Below the pieces are notes generated by a model, which saw only the letters and a program-made list of their open reading frames with translations, was not told the origin of the DNA and did not search any database. Both the position numbers and the translations under genes were made by a program. This document shows, piece by piece, positions 34,298-43,652 of a DNA stretch of 64,000 nt (position 1 is its first letter; each line of letters begins with the position of its first letter). Source of the DNA: Streptomyces sp. Ag109_O5-1 (lineage in GTDB: Bacteria > Actinomycetota > Actinomycetes > Streptomycetales > Streptomycetaceae); contig NZ_RKQF01000001.1 of NCBI RefSeq assembly GCF_003814875.1, positions 2,790,001 to 2,854,000 on the forward strand, written 5' to 3'.

Positions 34298-35017
34298 TCA
34301 AACCGCTTCGGCCAGCTCCCGCAGGGGCCACGCCCCGTCCACCACCGCGTCGGCCTCTCCCTTGCGGCGCAGGAAGCTCTGGAAGTCCGCCGCCCACTCC
34401 GCGTACCACTCCACCTGGCGGCGGTGCAGCTCCGCCGGGCCCAGCGCCGCGATCTTCGGGTGGCGCTCGGCTATCGCGTGGGCCAGGCGGGCCGCGGCGA
34501 GGGCGTCGGCGGAGGCGTTGTGGGCGGAGGTGAGGGTGATGCCGTACTCGGCGCAGACCGCTTCGAGGTTGCGCTTGCCGCGGCGGTAGCGGTCGACCCG
34601 GCGGTCGATGGTGTACGGGTCGACGACCGGCGCGGGGTCGAGGCCGCCCAGGCGGTCGGAGAGGGACGGGAGTCCGTGGCGGCGCAGCTCCGCCGTGAGG
34701 AGTGTGAGGTCGAAGGCCGCGTTGTAGGCGACGACCGGGACGCCCGTCTTCCAGTAGCCGGTGAGGACCTCCGCGAGGGCGTCGGCGACCTGGTCGGCCG
34801 GTCTGCCGTCGGCCGCCGCCCGCTCGTTGCTGATGCCGTGCACCGCCACCGCGTCCGCCGGGATCTCGACGCCCGGATCCGCCAGCCATTCGCGGCGGCC
34901 CAGTTCCTGCCCGGCCCTGACCTCGATCACGGCGCCCGTGACGATCCGCGCCTCGCGCGGATCCGTACCCGTCGTCTCCAGGTCGAAGCCGATCAGGAGC
35001 TCCTGGTGCCAGCCCAT
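34298..35017 (-). CDS. DnaQ-like 3'-5' exonuclease (DEDDh family)
   Basis: This 239-residue exonuclease resembles the epsilon subunit of DNA polymerase III. Exo I is IGFDLETTGTDPREARIVTG (Asp-x-Glu). Exo II is VVAYNAAFDLTLLTAEL. Exo III is TSAHNASADALAAARLAHAI (His...Asp). It lacks polymerase-binding extensions and probably acts in repair or nucleotide turnover. ATG at 35017 is preceded by GGGGGG and begins just before Exo I; a frame extension to 35083 is unlikely to be used. Confidence 0.9.
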   Translation of the reverse strand: MGWHQELLIGFDLETTGTDPREARIVTGAVIEVRAGQELGRREWLADPGVEIPADAVAVHGISNERAAADGRPADQVADALAEVLTGYWKTGVPVVAYNAAFDLTLLTAELRRHGLPSLSDRLGGLDPAPVVDPYTIDRRVDRYRRGKRNLEAVCAEYGITLTSAHNASADALAAARLAHAIAERHPKIAALGPAELHRRQVEWYAEWAADFQSFLRRKGEADAVVDGAWPLRELAEAV

Positions 35018-35119
35018 GGGCGGCCCCCCTTCTTGGTGGTGCTTTCCCCCAGTGGTCTCCACCCTCGCATGCGCCACTGACAATCAGAGGACCGCGTTCC
35101 GCTTACCGCCGTCCCCGTG

Positions 35120-36361
35120 TCAGGACACCGGCCGCGAATCCGCCCAAGCCATCTCGAACTCCTCGCGGTACGTCGGGAAGAGTCCTGTTTCCACCACGTC
35201 GTCGGACTTGACCACCTTGTTGCCGTTGCGCAGCACCAGCACCGGTGACTCCATGCCCCGCGCCCCGCGGAGATAGGACTGGATGATCGCGACGCCGTCG
35301 GCGCCGTCGCCGTCCACCAGGTAGGCGGAGAAGCGCGGGGTGTCGTCGTACACCTGGATCTCGAAGGCGCCCGGGTCGCGCAGCCGGGAGCGGACCCGGC
35401 GCATGTGGAGGATGTTCATCTCGACCGAACGGCCGAGTTCGCCCCGTTTCATCCCGAGTTCGCGCTCGCGGCGCTTGACCGCGCTGGAGGCGGGGTTGAG
35501 GAAGAGGAGCCGGACCCGGCAGCCGGTCTCGGCGAGGCGGACCAGGCGGCGGCCGGAGAAGTTCTGCACGAGCAGGTTGAGGCCGATGCCGATGGCGTCC
35601 AGGCGGCGGGCGCCGCCGAAGAGGTCCTCGGCGGGGAACTGGCGCATGAGCCGGACCCGGTCGGGATGGACGGCGACGACGTCCGCGTAGCGGTCGCCGA
35701 CGAGGTCCTCGACGGCGTCCACGGGGAGCCGGCGCGCGGAGGGCACGTCGCCGCCCGCGCCGAGCATCTCCAGGAGCCGGGCGGAGGCGCGCTCGGCCTG
35801 GTTGAGCACGGCCTCGGAGAGCGCCCGGTTGCGGGAGACGACGTTGCGGGTCACCTCCAGCTCGTCCAGGGCGAGTTCGACGTCGCGGCGCTCGTCGAAG
35901 TACGGCTCGAAGCAGGGCCAGTGCTGCACCATCAGCTCGCGCAGCTGGGGCAGGGTGAGGAAGCTGAGCACATTGTCGTCGGCCGGGTCGAGCAGATAGC
36001 CCTTGCGGCGGCTGACCTCGCGGACCGCGGCCGCCCGCTGGACCCACTCCTGACCGGCGGGCCCGGCGGCGGCGACCACCCACTCGTCGCCGTGGACGGG
36101 TTCGTAGATGGGCCGCAGCACGGCGGCCACGACGGTGCGCAGCCGCTGCTCGACCAGGTTGAGCCAGATGTAGGCCCGGCCGGCCCGCTGGGCGCGCGTA
36201 CGCACCTCAAGCCAGGCGTCGGCGTCCCACTCCAGCTCCGGCCCGATGGAGCCCGTGGCGTCCATCGGCCGGGCCAAGGACACCGCGCCGGGCGGGACGT
36301 CTGTGGAGTTTCCCTCGTGACCCTCGTCACCAGGGGGCAGCTCCAGGCCTCCCGAGCCCAC
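35120..36361 (-). CDS. SAV2148-type HEPN domain protein
   Basis: The 413-residue protein has the sequence of a Streptomyces-conserved family that databases call SAV2148 family HEPN proteins (from memory). Characteristic stretches are AYIWLNLVEQRLRTVVAAVL, GYLLDPADDNVLSFLTLPQL and VSRNRALSEAVLNQAERASA. The C-terminal half has a phospholipase-D-like or nucleotidyl-binding look (GCRVRLLFLNPASSAVKRRE). HEPN domains are often RNases, but the R-x4-6-H motif is not obvious here. GTG at 36361 is taken as start; an in-frame TTG at 36403 lacks a ribosome-binding site. Confidence 0.75.
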   Translation of the reverse strand: MGSGGLELPPGDEGHEGNSTDVPPGAVSLARPMDATGSIGPELEWDADAWLEVRTRAQRAGRAYIWLNLVEQRLRTVVAAVLRPIYEPVHGDEWVVAAAGPAGQEWVQRAAAVREVSRRKGYLLDPADDNVLSFLTLPQLRELMVQHWPCFEPYFDERRDVELALDELEVTRNVVSRNRALSEAVLNQAERASARLLEMLGAGGDVPSARRLPVDAVEDLVGDRYADVVAVHPDRVRLMRQFPAEDLFGGARRLDAIGIGLNLLVQNFSGRRLVRLAETGCRVRLLFLNPASSAVKRRERELGMKRGELGRSVEMNILHMRRVRSRLRDPGAFEIQVYDDTPRFSAYLVDGDGADGVAIIQSYLRGARGMESPVLVLRNGNKVVKSDDVVETGLFPTYREEFEMAWADSRPVS

Positions 36362-36463
36362 CCGTGCACCGCCTTCCGCTCCCCCGAGCTCTCCCTGTGC
36401 CAACGATCAAGGAAGGGTACTCCGGGAGCGGTCGGCGGTGCAGCCGGATGGACAGGTCGTTTC

Positions 36464-37804
36464 TCAACTACCGTTTCCGGGCTGTCCGTTCTGATCGGCG
36501 AGCTCGGCCGGAGTGAGCGGATTCATAGCAGTGACATCACGCGGGGCGATGGAGAAGCCCTGCCAGTGGACCGGCATGGGCTGCTGGTCCTCGTCGCGCG
36601 CGATGTGGTGGAAACCGACGTTCACCCAGACCACGGGGTTGGTGAGGGTCTGCCCGTTGACCCACTGGTCGACGGTCTTGGGGTGACCGGTGGCGCAGCC
36701 GGGGTTGTTGCTGGCGAACTGCTCGCACTTGTCGTACTGGGTGAAGTAGACGTCGTGCTTGGTGAAACCGTGACCCGGGTACTTGTTGGTGGCGCCCTGG
36801 ACGATCTCGTACGAACGGGCGTGCCCGTCCTTGTTCTTGCCCGCCGTGCTGACCACACGCCACCAGCGCATGTTCTTGGAGTCGCCGGCGAGTTCCTTGG
36901 TGACGTTCGTGCGGGTGGTCTTGTTGCTCGGCGCCTCCTGGCCGCGGGCCGGCGGGCTGACCACCGAGTCGTACTGCTCGATGCGGCTCTTGGAGGAGCC
37001 GTCGAGGTCGAAGTCCAGCTTCCAGAACACGTTGTGGCTGTGGCTGGTGGCGTAGGCGTGGGCGCCCTTGCCGATCGGCCAGCCGCGGCCGTCCCCGGCG
37101 TCGTAGTCGCCCGGTGAAAGGCTGCCGGTGGCGCCGACGTTCATGTTGATCGTGCCGTCGTCCTGGAACCGCCACTCGGTCATGTACTCGTACCAGCCGA
37201 CCTTGTTGACGGTGTAGATCAGCAGGTCCTTGCCCTGCTGCTGGAACACCCGGTTGCCGGTGTCGGCCTGCATCCGGTACGCGTGGCCGCGCGAACGGGT
37301 GGTGGTGCAGAGGCCGTTGACGTTGGGGTGGGCCGGGTCCCAGGCGTCGGGGACCTTGATGCTCTTGATGGTGCCGCCGGGGCACTCGGCCGCGTCGAGC
37401 GGCACCAGGCCCTGCGCGAAGCCGAAGCCGGTCAGGTCGTCGTACTCGACACTGCCGTCGTCGTAGGGGACGTCGATCTGGGCGAGGCGCGCGCTGGAGA
37501 GGACCTTGATGGGGGCGGACTCGCCCTTGGGCTGGTAGGAGATGTGCTCCAGCACCAGTCCGGCCTTGCTGTCGTAGCGCCAGCACATCCGCCAGGTGGT
37601 GCCGGTGGAGAGCTTCTGCTCGATGCGGTAGGCGGCGGAGCAGTCGGCGGCGGCCGCGGCGGCCCGCTTGGGCTGGGCGGCGGCGGGTCCGGCGGCCGTG
37701 GTCGCACCGGCCGCCAGCGCGGCCACGGACAGGCCCACGGCGGCCGTCCTGCGGGCACGGCTGATTCTGTGCACGCGCGTGGTCGCGCGCTCGTTCACGT
37801 GCAT
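36464..37804 (-). CDS. Copper amine oxidase catalytic-domain protein (secreted, lacks N2/N3 domains)
   Basis: This 446-residue exported protein has a signal peptide (RTAAVGLSVAALAAGATTAA). Its remainder corresponds to the C-terminal catalytic domain of copper/topaquinone amine oxidases. Copper ligands are visible: His255 and His257 in SHSHNVF, and a third in VGFHHIARDEDQQPMPV. The TPQ precursor Tyr is kept as Tyr205 in KVGWYEYMTEW, but the usual Asn before it is Trp204. The substrate-side Asp is likely the one in VEYDDLTGFG. At 446 residues it is about 200 shorter than usual; the missing N-terminal part seems to be encoded by the gene upstream. Confidence 0.8.
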   Translation of the reverse strand: MHVNERATTRVHRISRARRTAAVGLSVAALAAGATTAAGPAAAQPKRAAAAAADCSAAYRIEQKLSTGTTWRMCWRYDSKAGLVLEHISYQPKGESAPIKVLSSARLAQIDVPYDDGSVEYDDLTGFGFAQGLVPLDAAECPGGTIKSIKVPDAWDPAHPNVNGLCTTTRSRGHAYRMQADTGNRVFQQQGKDLLIYTVNKVGWYEYMTEWRFQDDGTINMNVGATGSLSPGDYDAGDGRGWPIGKGAHAYATSHSHNVFWKLDFDLDGSSKSRIEQYDSVVSPPARGQEAPSNKTTRTNVTKELAGDSKNMRWWRVVSTAGKNKDGHARSYEIVQGATNKYPGHGFTKHDVYFTQYDKCEQFASNNPGCATGHPKTVDQWVNGQTLTNPVVWVNVGFHHIARDEDQQPMPVHWQGFSIAPRDVTAMNPLTPAELADQNGQPGNGS

Positions 37805-37864
37805 GACGAAACGACTCCTCGTACGGGAGGTGTGAGATGAGGGAGATGCGCGAACGGAGCCGGC

Positions 37865-38680
37865 TCAGCGGCCGAGCTTCACGACCTTGCGCGCGCTCAG
37901 GTCGACGATGAGCGACCTGGCGTCGATCCACGGCCCGTTCTTGACCTTCGGGAAGAGCCGCACGCAGCGGTGTTCGCCGCACTTGTCGAGCGCGGCCGGC
38001 TGGGCGCCCGGGGTGGCGCGGTAGACCGCGCTGTTGAGCAGCAACTGCTGCTCCGGATCGGTCAGTTCCTTGCCCGTGGCGTCCTTGAAGTCCGCCTTGA
38101 GGCCGGCGCCAAGCGGATCGCCGATCAGCAGCTTGAGCGCCTGGACGTTCTCGTCGTGGCTGAGCGGCGGCTGGACGCCCTGCCGGCTGGTGGTCTGCTC
38201 GACCTTGCCGGTGTCGAGATTGACCGTCCGGGTGACGAGGGTGTCGTTGCGGTAGTCGTAGAACGTGACGTCCGCGCGGCGCGGCGCGTTCGCGTCGTCC
38301 AGTTCCTTCGCGTCCGGATCGGCGAGATCGACGCTGAGCCGCTCGGGGCCGCGGCGGCCCTCGGCGTTCTCCCCGGCGTTGAACATCTGCTTGGTCAGAG
38401 CGAGTTGTTCGACACGCTTGGTCTCGTCGTCGGTCAGCGGGTCACTGCCCGTGCCCTTCTTCCCCTCGGCCGGGGCCTCTTCCACCACTCCCGGCTTGAC
38501 GGCGCCCGACCCCTGGCCCGCGCCCTGCGCGGCTGCCGTGCCGTTCCCGTTGGTTCCTCCCGACTCGTCCGCCCCCGCCGTACCCGGCAGGGTTATCCCG
38601 ACCATCACGGCGGTCCCCGCCACCGCCAGTCCCGCACCGGCCACCACCTTGCCCAGATGGCGGTGCACTATCTTGCGCAC
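37865..38680 (-). CDS. Secreted partner resembling the N-terminal (N2/N3) part of copper amine oxidases
   Basis: The 271-residue protein has a signal peptide (GKVVAGAGLAVAGTAVMVGI). A Gly/Ala/Ser-rich linker follows, then a cystatin-like domain: RRADVTFYDYRNDTLVTRTV, LDTGKVEQTT, and QGVQPPLSHDENVQALKLLI. The last segment matches the 'G-V-Q-P-P-L' part of the N3 domain that precedes the catalytic domain in one-piece amine oxidases. A C-terminal Cys pair (KCGEHRCVRLF) is present. It lies 60 bp upstream of the catalytic-domain gene on the same strand, so the two should be co-secreted and may assemble. GTG at 38680 follows GGGGGAAG. Confidence 0.6.
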   Translation of the reverse strand: MRKIVHRHLGKVVAGAGLAVAGTAVMVGITLPGTAGADESGGTNGNGTAAAQGAGQGSGAVKPGVVEEAPAEGKKGTGSDPLTDDETKRVEQLALTKQMFNAGENAEGRRGPERLSVDLADPDAKELDDANAPRRADVTFYDYRNDTLVTRTVNLDTGKVEQTTSRQGVQPPLSHDENVQALKLLIGDPLGAGLKADFKDATGKELTDPEQQLLLNSAVYRATPGAQPAALDKCGEHRCVRLFPKVKNGPWIDARSLIVDLSARKVVKLGR

Positions 38681-38876
38681 ATCTTCCCCCTACTCCGCCT
38701 TTGTCACAGGGAGTACGTGTCTGCCCCACCGATTCGGCACACTTCGCCACATGGGTCGCTGTGTGCACTGGTCGCGGGGTAAGAGGGGCGTAAGTCACCT
38801 GGGGTTCCATTACTTTCGGGCAGACTCATGACCAAGGCGCCCCCGGGCGTAAGGCACACCTGGAAGAGTCGACTTC
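38681..38876. promoter_or_regulatory. Divergent promoter region of amine oxidase and glgX genes
   Basis: A gap of 196 bp serves two divergent operons. GTCACCTGGGGTTCC and flanking AT-richer bases (TTACTTTCGG near 38811) may hold the glgX promoter, but I see no convincing paired boxes or operator. Confidence 0.3.
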
Positions 38877-40985
38877 ATGCAGGTCTGGCCTGGAGAGGCA
38901 TATCCGCTCGGCGCCACGTACGACGGCGCCGGGACCAACTTCGCGGTGTACACGGAGGCCGCGGACCGAGTGGAGCTGTGTCTGCTGCACGACGACGGCT
39001 CGGAGACGGCGGTGGAGCTGCGGGAGAGCGACGCCTTCGTCCGGCACGCCTACCTGCCGGGCGTGATGCCCGGGCAGCGCTACGGCTTCAGGGTGCACGG
39101 CCCGTACGACCCCGGCCGCGGCCTGCGCTGCAACTCGGCGAAGCTGCTGCTCGACCCGTACGCGAAGGCAGTCAGCGGGTCGGTGCACTGGGGCGAGGAG
39201 GTGTACGGCTACCGCTTCGGCGACCCCGACAGCCGCAACGACCTGGACTCGGCGCCGCACACCATGACGTCGGTGGTGATCAACCCGTACTTCGACTGGG
39301 GCGACGACCGGCGGCCGCGCACCGAGTACCACCACACGGTGATCTACGAGGCCCATGTGAAGGGCCTGACCATGCGCCACCCGGGCCTGCCCGAGGAGCT
39401 CCGCGGCACCTACGCGGGTCTGGCGCACCCGGCGGTCATCGAGCACCTCACCGAGCTGGGCGTCACGGCGCTGGAGCTGATGCCGGTCCACCAGTTCGTG
39501 AACGACCACCGGCTGGTCGACATGGGACTGAACAACTACTGGGGCTACAACACCATCGGTTTCTTCGCCCCGCACAACTCGTACGCCTCCTGGGGCGACC
39601 GCGGTCAGCAGGTCCTGGAGTTCAAGTCGGCGGTCCGGGCGCTGCACGAGGCCGGGATCGAGGTGATCCTGGACGTGGTCTACAACCACACCGCCGAGGG
39701 CAACCACCTGGGCCCGACCCTGTCCTTCCGCGGCCTGGACAACCAGTCCTACTACCGCCTGACGGACGACCCGCGCTACTACATGGACACGACGGGCACG
39801 GGCAACTCCCTGCTGATGCGCTCGCCCCACGTCCTCCAGATGATCATGGACTCGCTGCGCTACTGGGTCACCGAGATGCACGTCGACGGCTTCCGCTTCG
39901 ACCTCGCGGCGACCCTGGCCCGGCAGTTCCACGAGGTGGACCGGCTGTCGTCGTTCTTCGACCTGGTGCAGCAGGACCCGGTGGTCTCCCAGGTGAAGCT
40001 GATCGCCGAGCCGTGGGACGTGGGCGAGGGCGGCTACCAGGTGGGCAACTTCCCGCCGCTGTGGACCGAGTGGAACGGCAAGTACCGCGACACCGTGCGC
40101 GACCTGTGGCGGGGCGAACCGCGCGCGCTCGCCGAGTTCGCGTCCCGGCTGACGGGCTCCTCCGACCTCTACCAGGACGACGGCCGCCGCCCGCTGGCCT
40201 CCATCAACTTCGTGACCTGTCACGACGGCTTCACGCTGCACGACCTGGTGGCGTACAACGACAAGCACAACGAGGCCAACGGCGAGGACAACCGGGACGG
40301 CGAGAGCCACAACCGCTCGTGGAACTGCGGGGTCGAGGGACACACCGACGACCCCGCGATCCTCGAACTGCGCGACCGCCAGATGCGGAACTTCGCCGCC
40401 ACGCTGATGCTGTCCCAGGGCGTGCCGATGATCGGCCACGGCGACGAGTTCGCGCGTACACAGCAGGGCAACAACAACGCGTACTGCCAGGACAACGAGG
40501 TGTCCTGGGTGGACTGGCCGTCCCCCGACGACGACAGCGGCCTGCTGTCCTTCACGCGCGCGATGGCAAAGCTGCGCAAGGAGCACCCGGTCTTCCGGCG
40601 CCGCCGCTTCTTCCACGGCCGCCCGGTGGAGGGTACCCACGACGAGCTCTCCGACATCGCCTGGTTCACCCCCGGGGGCCGCGAGATGACCCAGCAGGAC
40701 TGGGACTCGGCACAGGCGTCGGCCCTGACGGTGTTCCTCAACGGCAACGCGATCTCGGAACCGGGCCCGCGCGGAGAACGCATCGCCGACGACTCGTTCC
40801 TCCTGATGTTCAACGCGTCACCGGACCCGCTGGACTTCGTGGTGCCGGTCAACCACGGCCGCCAGTGGGAGCCGGTGGTCGACACGGCCCTCACAGAGGG
40901 GGTGCCACCGGGATCGAAGGTGGACGCGGGGGCACGGCTGACGCTGGTGGGCAGAAGCCTGACTGTTCTGAAAAGGCCGGCATGA
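38877..40985 (+). CDS. glgX: Glycogen debranching enzyme (GlgX/TreX type)
   Basis: The 702-residue GH13 isoamylase-type enzyme removes alpha-1,6 branches from glycogen or limit dextrins. It has an N-terminal CBM48-like domain (AYPLGATYDGAGTNFAVYTE). Catalytic regions follow: VILDVVYNHTAEG, HVDGFRFDLAATLA (nucleophile Asp), VKLIAEPWDVGEGGYQVGNF (acid Glu) and INFVTCHDGFTLHDLVAYN (third Asp). It lies directly upstream of treY, so the debranched maltodextrins likely feed trehalose synthesis. ATG at 38877 is at the fold start. Confidence 0.95.
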   Translation: MQVWPGEAYPLGATYDGAGTNFAVYTEAADRVELCLLHDDGSETAVELRESDAFVRHAYLPGVMPGQRYGFRVHGPYDPGRGLRCNSAKLLLDPYAKAVSGSVHWGEEVYGYRFGDPDSRNDLDSAPHTMTSVVINPYFDWGDDRRPRTEYHHTVIYEAHVKGLTMRHPGLPEELRGTYAGLAHPAVIEHLTELGVTALELMPVHQFVNDHRLVDMGLNNYWGYNTIGFFAPHNSYASWGDRGQQVLEFKSAVRALHEAGIEVILDVVYNHTAEGNHLGPTLSFRGLDNQSYYRLTDDPRYYMDTTGTGNSLLMRSPHVLQMIMDSLRYWVTEMHVDGFRFDLAATLARQFHEVDRLSSFFDLVQQDPVVSQVKLIAEPWDVGEGGYQVGNFPPLWTEWNGKYRDTVRDLWRGEPRALAEFASRLTGSSDLYQDDGRRPLASINFVTCHDGFTLHDLVAYNDKHNEANGEDNRDGESHNRSWNCGVEGHTDDPAILELRDRQMRNFAATLMLSQGVPMIGHGDEFARTQQGNNNAYCQDNEVSWVDWPSPDDDSGLLSFTRAMAKLRKEHPVFRRRRFFHGRPVEGTHDELSDIAWFTPGGREMTQQDWDSAQASALTVFLNGNAISEPGPRGERIADDSFLLMFNASPDPLDFVVPVNHGRQWEPVVDTALTEGVPPGSKVDAGARLTLVGRSLTVLKRPA

Positions 40986-41079
40986 ACGCGCCCCTGTAGA
41001 GGCGCGGGGAACTGCGCGACCAGCCCCCACCGCCCCGCACTGTGACACAGAACCCAACCAGATGGGTACAAACATCCGT
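40986..41079. repeat. Dispersed Streptomyces repeat between glgX and treY
   Basis: GCGCC...GGCGC at 40988-41005 (arms around CCTGTAGA) continues into GGGGAACTGCGCGACCAGCC, then Pro-coding-like C-rich sequence. It is a second copy of the repeat at 34179-34240. It is present inside what would otherwise be a tight glgX-treY operon and may attenuate transcription into treY. Confidence 0.6.
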
Positions 41080-43458
41080 ATGACAGCCGAGCAAACCGCC
41101 CCCACCGTCCCGACGGCCACCTACCGACTGCAGCTCCAGCCCGGCTTCCCCTTCTCGGCGGCCTCCGCATCCGTGCCGTACCTCGCCTCGCTCGGCGTCT
41201 CCCACCTCCACCTCTCCCCCGTCCTGGAGGCAGTCCCCGGCTCCGCCCACGGCTACGACGTGGTGGACCACGCGCGCGTGCGCGAGGAACTCGGCGGCGA
41301 GGACGGACTGCGCGCGCTCGCCCACACCGCGCGAGCCCACGGTCTCGGCTTGATCGTCGACATCGTGCCGAACCACATGGCCATGTCCCCCCGCCACAAC
41401 CACGCCCTGTGGGAGGTCCTCCGGGAGGGCCCGAAGTCGCCGTACGCGCGCTGGTTCGACGTCGACTGGGAGGCGCAGGGCGGGCAGCTGCTGCTGCCGG
41501 TGCTCGGCGGACCGGTCGGCGACGTGCTCGGGCAGCTCGTGGTCGACGGGGACGTGCTGCGCTATCACGAGCACGCCTTCCCGCTCCGGGAGGGCACCGC
41601 GGAGCTGCCGCTGCCGCAGCTGCTGGACGCCCAGTGGTACCGCCCGGTGTGGTGGCGGCTGGCCCGCACCGAGCTGAACTACCGGCGGTTCTTCAGCATC
41701 TCCGAGCTGATCGGGGTGCGGGTGGAGGACCCGGAGGTGTTCGAGGCCACCCATGCCAAGATCCTCCAGCTGCTGCACGAGGGCGTGGTGGACGGGCTGC
41801 GCGTCGACCATCCCGACGGGCTCGCCGACCCCGACGGCTATCTCGCCCGGCTGCACGAGGCGACCGGCGGGCGCTGGACGGTCGTGGAGAAGATCCTGGC
41901 CGACGGCGAGCACCTGCCGGCCGGCTGGCCGGTCGCCGGCACCACCGGGTACGACGCGCTGCGGCACGTGGACGGCCTGTTCACGGATCCCCCGGGGGCC
42001 GGTGAACTGCTCGGCCAGTACCGGCGGTTCGCGGCTCCGCAGACGGACCGGGGCGGTGACTGGGCGGCGACGGTGCGGCGGGCGGCGTACAAGGTGCTCA
42101 CGCACGAGCTGGCGGCCGAGACGGACCGGCTGACGCGGGTGGCCACGCGCGTGTGCGCGACGTCCCCGGACCCCGCGCTGCGCGACCGGGCGCCCTGGGC
42201 GTTGCGCACCGCGCTGCAGGAGCTGCTGGTGCGGATGCGGGTGTACCGGCCGTACGCCTCCGGTGACGTGGCCACCGTCGTCACCGAGCAGGCCGCGGAG
42301 GAGGCCCGGCAGGCCTTCCTGGTGCCCGAGGAGGCCGGGGCGGTGGATGTGGTGCGCGGGCTGCTGGTGGGCGGGGACGGACCGGGACCCGCGGAGTTCC
42401 GGGTGCGGTTCGCGCAGACCGCCTCGGCGCTGCGTGCCAAATCCGTCGAGGACACGGCGTTCTACCGCTATGTGCCGCTGCTGTCGGCGACCGAGGTGGG
42501 CGGTGATCCCGGCAGTCCGGGGGTGTCCCCGGACGCCTTCCACGCGTACTGCGCGCGCGTGCAGCGCGACTGGCCGCTCACCGGGACGGTGGTGACGACG
42601 CACGACACCAAGCGCAGCGCCGACGTGCGTGCGGCGCTGGCCGTGCTGACGGAGTGTCCTGAGCGGTGGGCGGACGTGCTGACGGAGGTGACCCGGGACG
42701 GGGAGGGCGTGCCGGACGCGCAGCTGGCCTGGGCGGCCTGGCAGACCGTCTTCGGGCTGGGCCCGGCGGCCGCCTGGCGGGTGCAGGGGGCGCTGCTGAA
42801 GCATGTGCGGGAGGCGGGCCTGTACACGAGCTGGACGGAGCAGGAGCCGCCGTACGAGGAGGCGGTGGCCTCGTTCGTCGCGGCGGGGCCGTGCGGGGCG
42901 CCGGGCGAGCGTGTGACGGCCTTCCGTGCCTCCCTGGGGCCGCATGTCCGGGCGAACGTCCTCGGCACGGCTCTGGTCCATCTGACGATGCCGGGCGTGC
43001 CGGACGTCTACCAGGGCACGGAGGGCGAGTACCGGGCGCTGGTGGACCCGGACAACCGGCGGCCGGTCTCCTTCCCGCCCGGACAACCGGGCGAGAAGGA
43101 CGCGCTGACTGCGGCGGCGTTGCGGCTGCGGGCCCGGCGTCCGGACGTCTTCGGCGACACGGCGACGTACGCGCCGCTGACCGCCGAGGGGCCGGCCGCG
43201 GCGCACTGTCTGGCGTTCGCGCGCTCCGGGGAGGTGGTCACGGCGGTGACCCGGCTGTCGCTGCGGCTGACCGCGGCGGGCGGCTGGCGGGACACGGTGC
43301 TGCCGCTGCCGCCGGGGCGGTGGGCGGACGTACTGGCGCCGCGGCGGGAGTTCACGGGGCACGCGCGCGTGGCCGAGCTCTTCGAGGGGCCGCCGGTGGT
43401 GCTGCTGGAGCGAGTGGGAGACGGGGACCGAGCCCCCCACATTCACCCGTACGAGTGA
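41080..43458 (+). CDS. treY: Malto-oligosyltrehalose synthase
   Basis: The 792-residue GH13 enzyme converts the reducing-end maltose unit of maltodextrins to a trehalosyl unit (TreY step). It opens TATYRLQLQPGFPFSAASAS as TreY proteins do. The catalytic regions are IVDIVPNHMAMSP, VDGLRVDHPDGLADPDGYLA (nucleophile Asp), WTVVEKILADGEHLP (Glu) and TVVTTHDTKRSADVRAAL (Asp). An ATG at 41062, six codons earlier, is also possible; neither has a good ribosome-binding site. Its 3' end is folded into a terminator. Confidence 0.93.
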   Translation: MTAEQTAPTVPTATYRLQLQPGFPFSAASASVPYLASLGVSHLHLSPVLEAVPGSAHGYDVVDHARVREELGGEDGLRALAHTARAHGLGLIVDIVPNHMAMSPRHNHALWEVLREGPKSPYARWFDVDWEAQGGQLLLPVLGGPVGDVLGQLVVDGDVLRYHEHAFPLREGTAELPLPQLLDAQWYRPVWWRLARTELNYRRFFSISELIGVRVEDPEVFEATHAKILQLLHEGVVDGLRVDHPDGLADPDGYLARLHEATGGRWTVVEKILADGEHLPAGWPVAGTTGYDALRHVDGLFTDPPGAGELLGQYRRFAAPQTDRGGDWAATVRRAAYKVLTHELAAETDRLTRVATRVCATSPDPALRDRAPWALRTALQELLVRMRVYRPYASGDVATVVTEQAAEEARQAFLVPEEAGAVDVVRGLLVGGDGPGPAEFRVRFAQTASALRAKSVEDTAFYRYVPLLSATEVGGDPGSPGVSPDAFHAYCARVQRDWPLTGTVVTTHDTKRSADVRAALAVLTECPERWADVLTEVTRDGEGVPDAQLAWAAWQTVFGLGPAAAWRVQGALLKHVREAGLYTSWTEQEPPYEEAVASFVAAGPCGAPGERVTAFRASLGPHVRANVLGTALVHLTMPGVPDVYQGTEGEYRALVDPDNRRPVSFPPGQPGEKDALTAAALRLRARRPDVFGDTATYAPLTAEGPAAAHCLAFARSGEVVTAVTRLSLRLTAAGGWRDTVLPLPPGRWADVLAPRREFTGHARVAELFEGPPVVLLERVGDGDRAPHIHPYE

Positions 43459-43466
43459 ATGTGGGG
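43435..43466. terminator. Terminator hairpin over the treY stop codon
   Basis: CCCCACATTCAC (43435-43446) and GTGAATGTGGGG (43455-43466) form a perfect 12-bp stem with an 8-base loop. The treY stop codon (43456-43458) lies in the right arm. Confidence 0.8.
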
Positions 43467-43514
43467 CCGGTTCGGGAGGTTGCCGAAACTCGCTGGGCGC
43501 GGCCGGCGTCCGTA

Positions 43515-43543
43515 ACGGGGCACGGAACCGTTCCGCGCCCCGT
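43515..43543. terminator. Second hairpin downstream of treY
   Basis: ACGGGGC-A-CGGAA (43515-43527) pairs with TTCCG-C-GCCCCGT (43531-43543) around CCG, with a single mismatch. It lies 49 bp after the first hairpin and could back up termination before the carboxypeptidase gene. Confidence 0.6.
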
Positions 43544-43652
43544 AATGACTTTGCACCCCCATCGGCGCCAACCGCCCTGCCGGCCTGCCGCACATGCCCC
43601 TGGGCGCCCCCTGGAGCCTCCCCCAGGAGGTTCTTGACAGTTCACCTATGCC

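Noticed and set aside
38826..40640. A 604-codon minus-strand open frame over glgX
   Set aside because: Val/His/Arg-rich shadow of glgX without motifs.
40891..43593. A 900-codon minus-strand open frame over treY
   Set aside because: It is a mirror of the treY reading frame with low-complexity composition; treY has full catalytic motifs on the plus strand.
43634..43639. A perfect TTGACA -35 box before the first M14 gene
   Set aside because: No -10 sequence lies 16-19 bp downstream, and the proposed start codon falls inside that interval, so I did not call a promoter. It does raise the possibility that translation starts later, at 43695.
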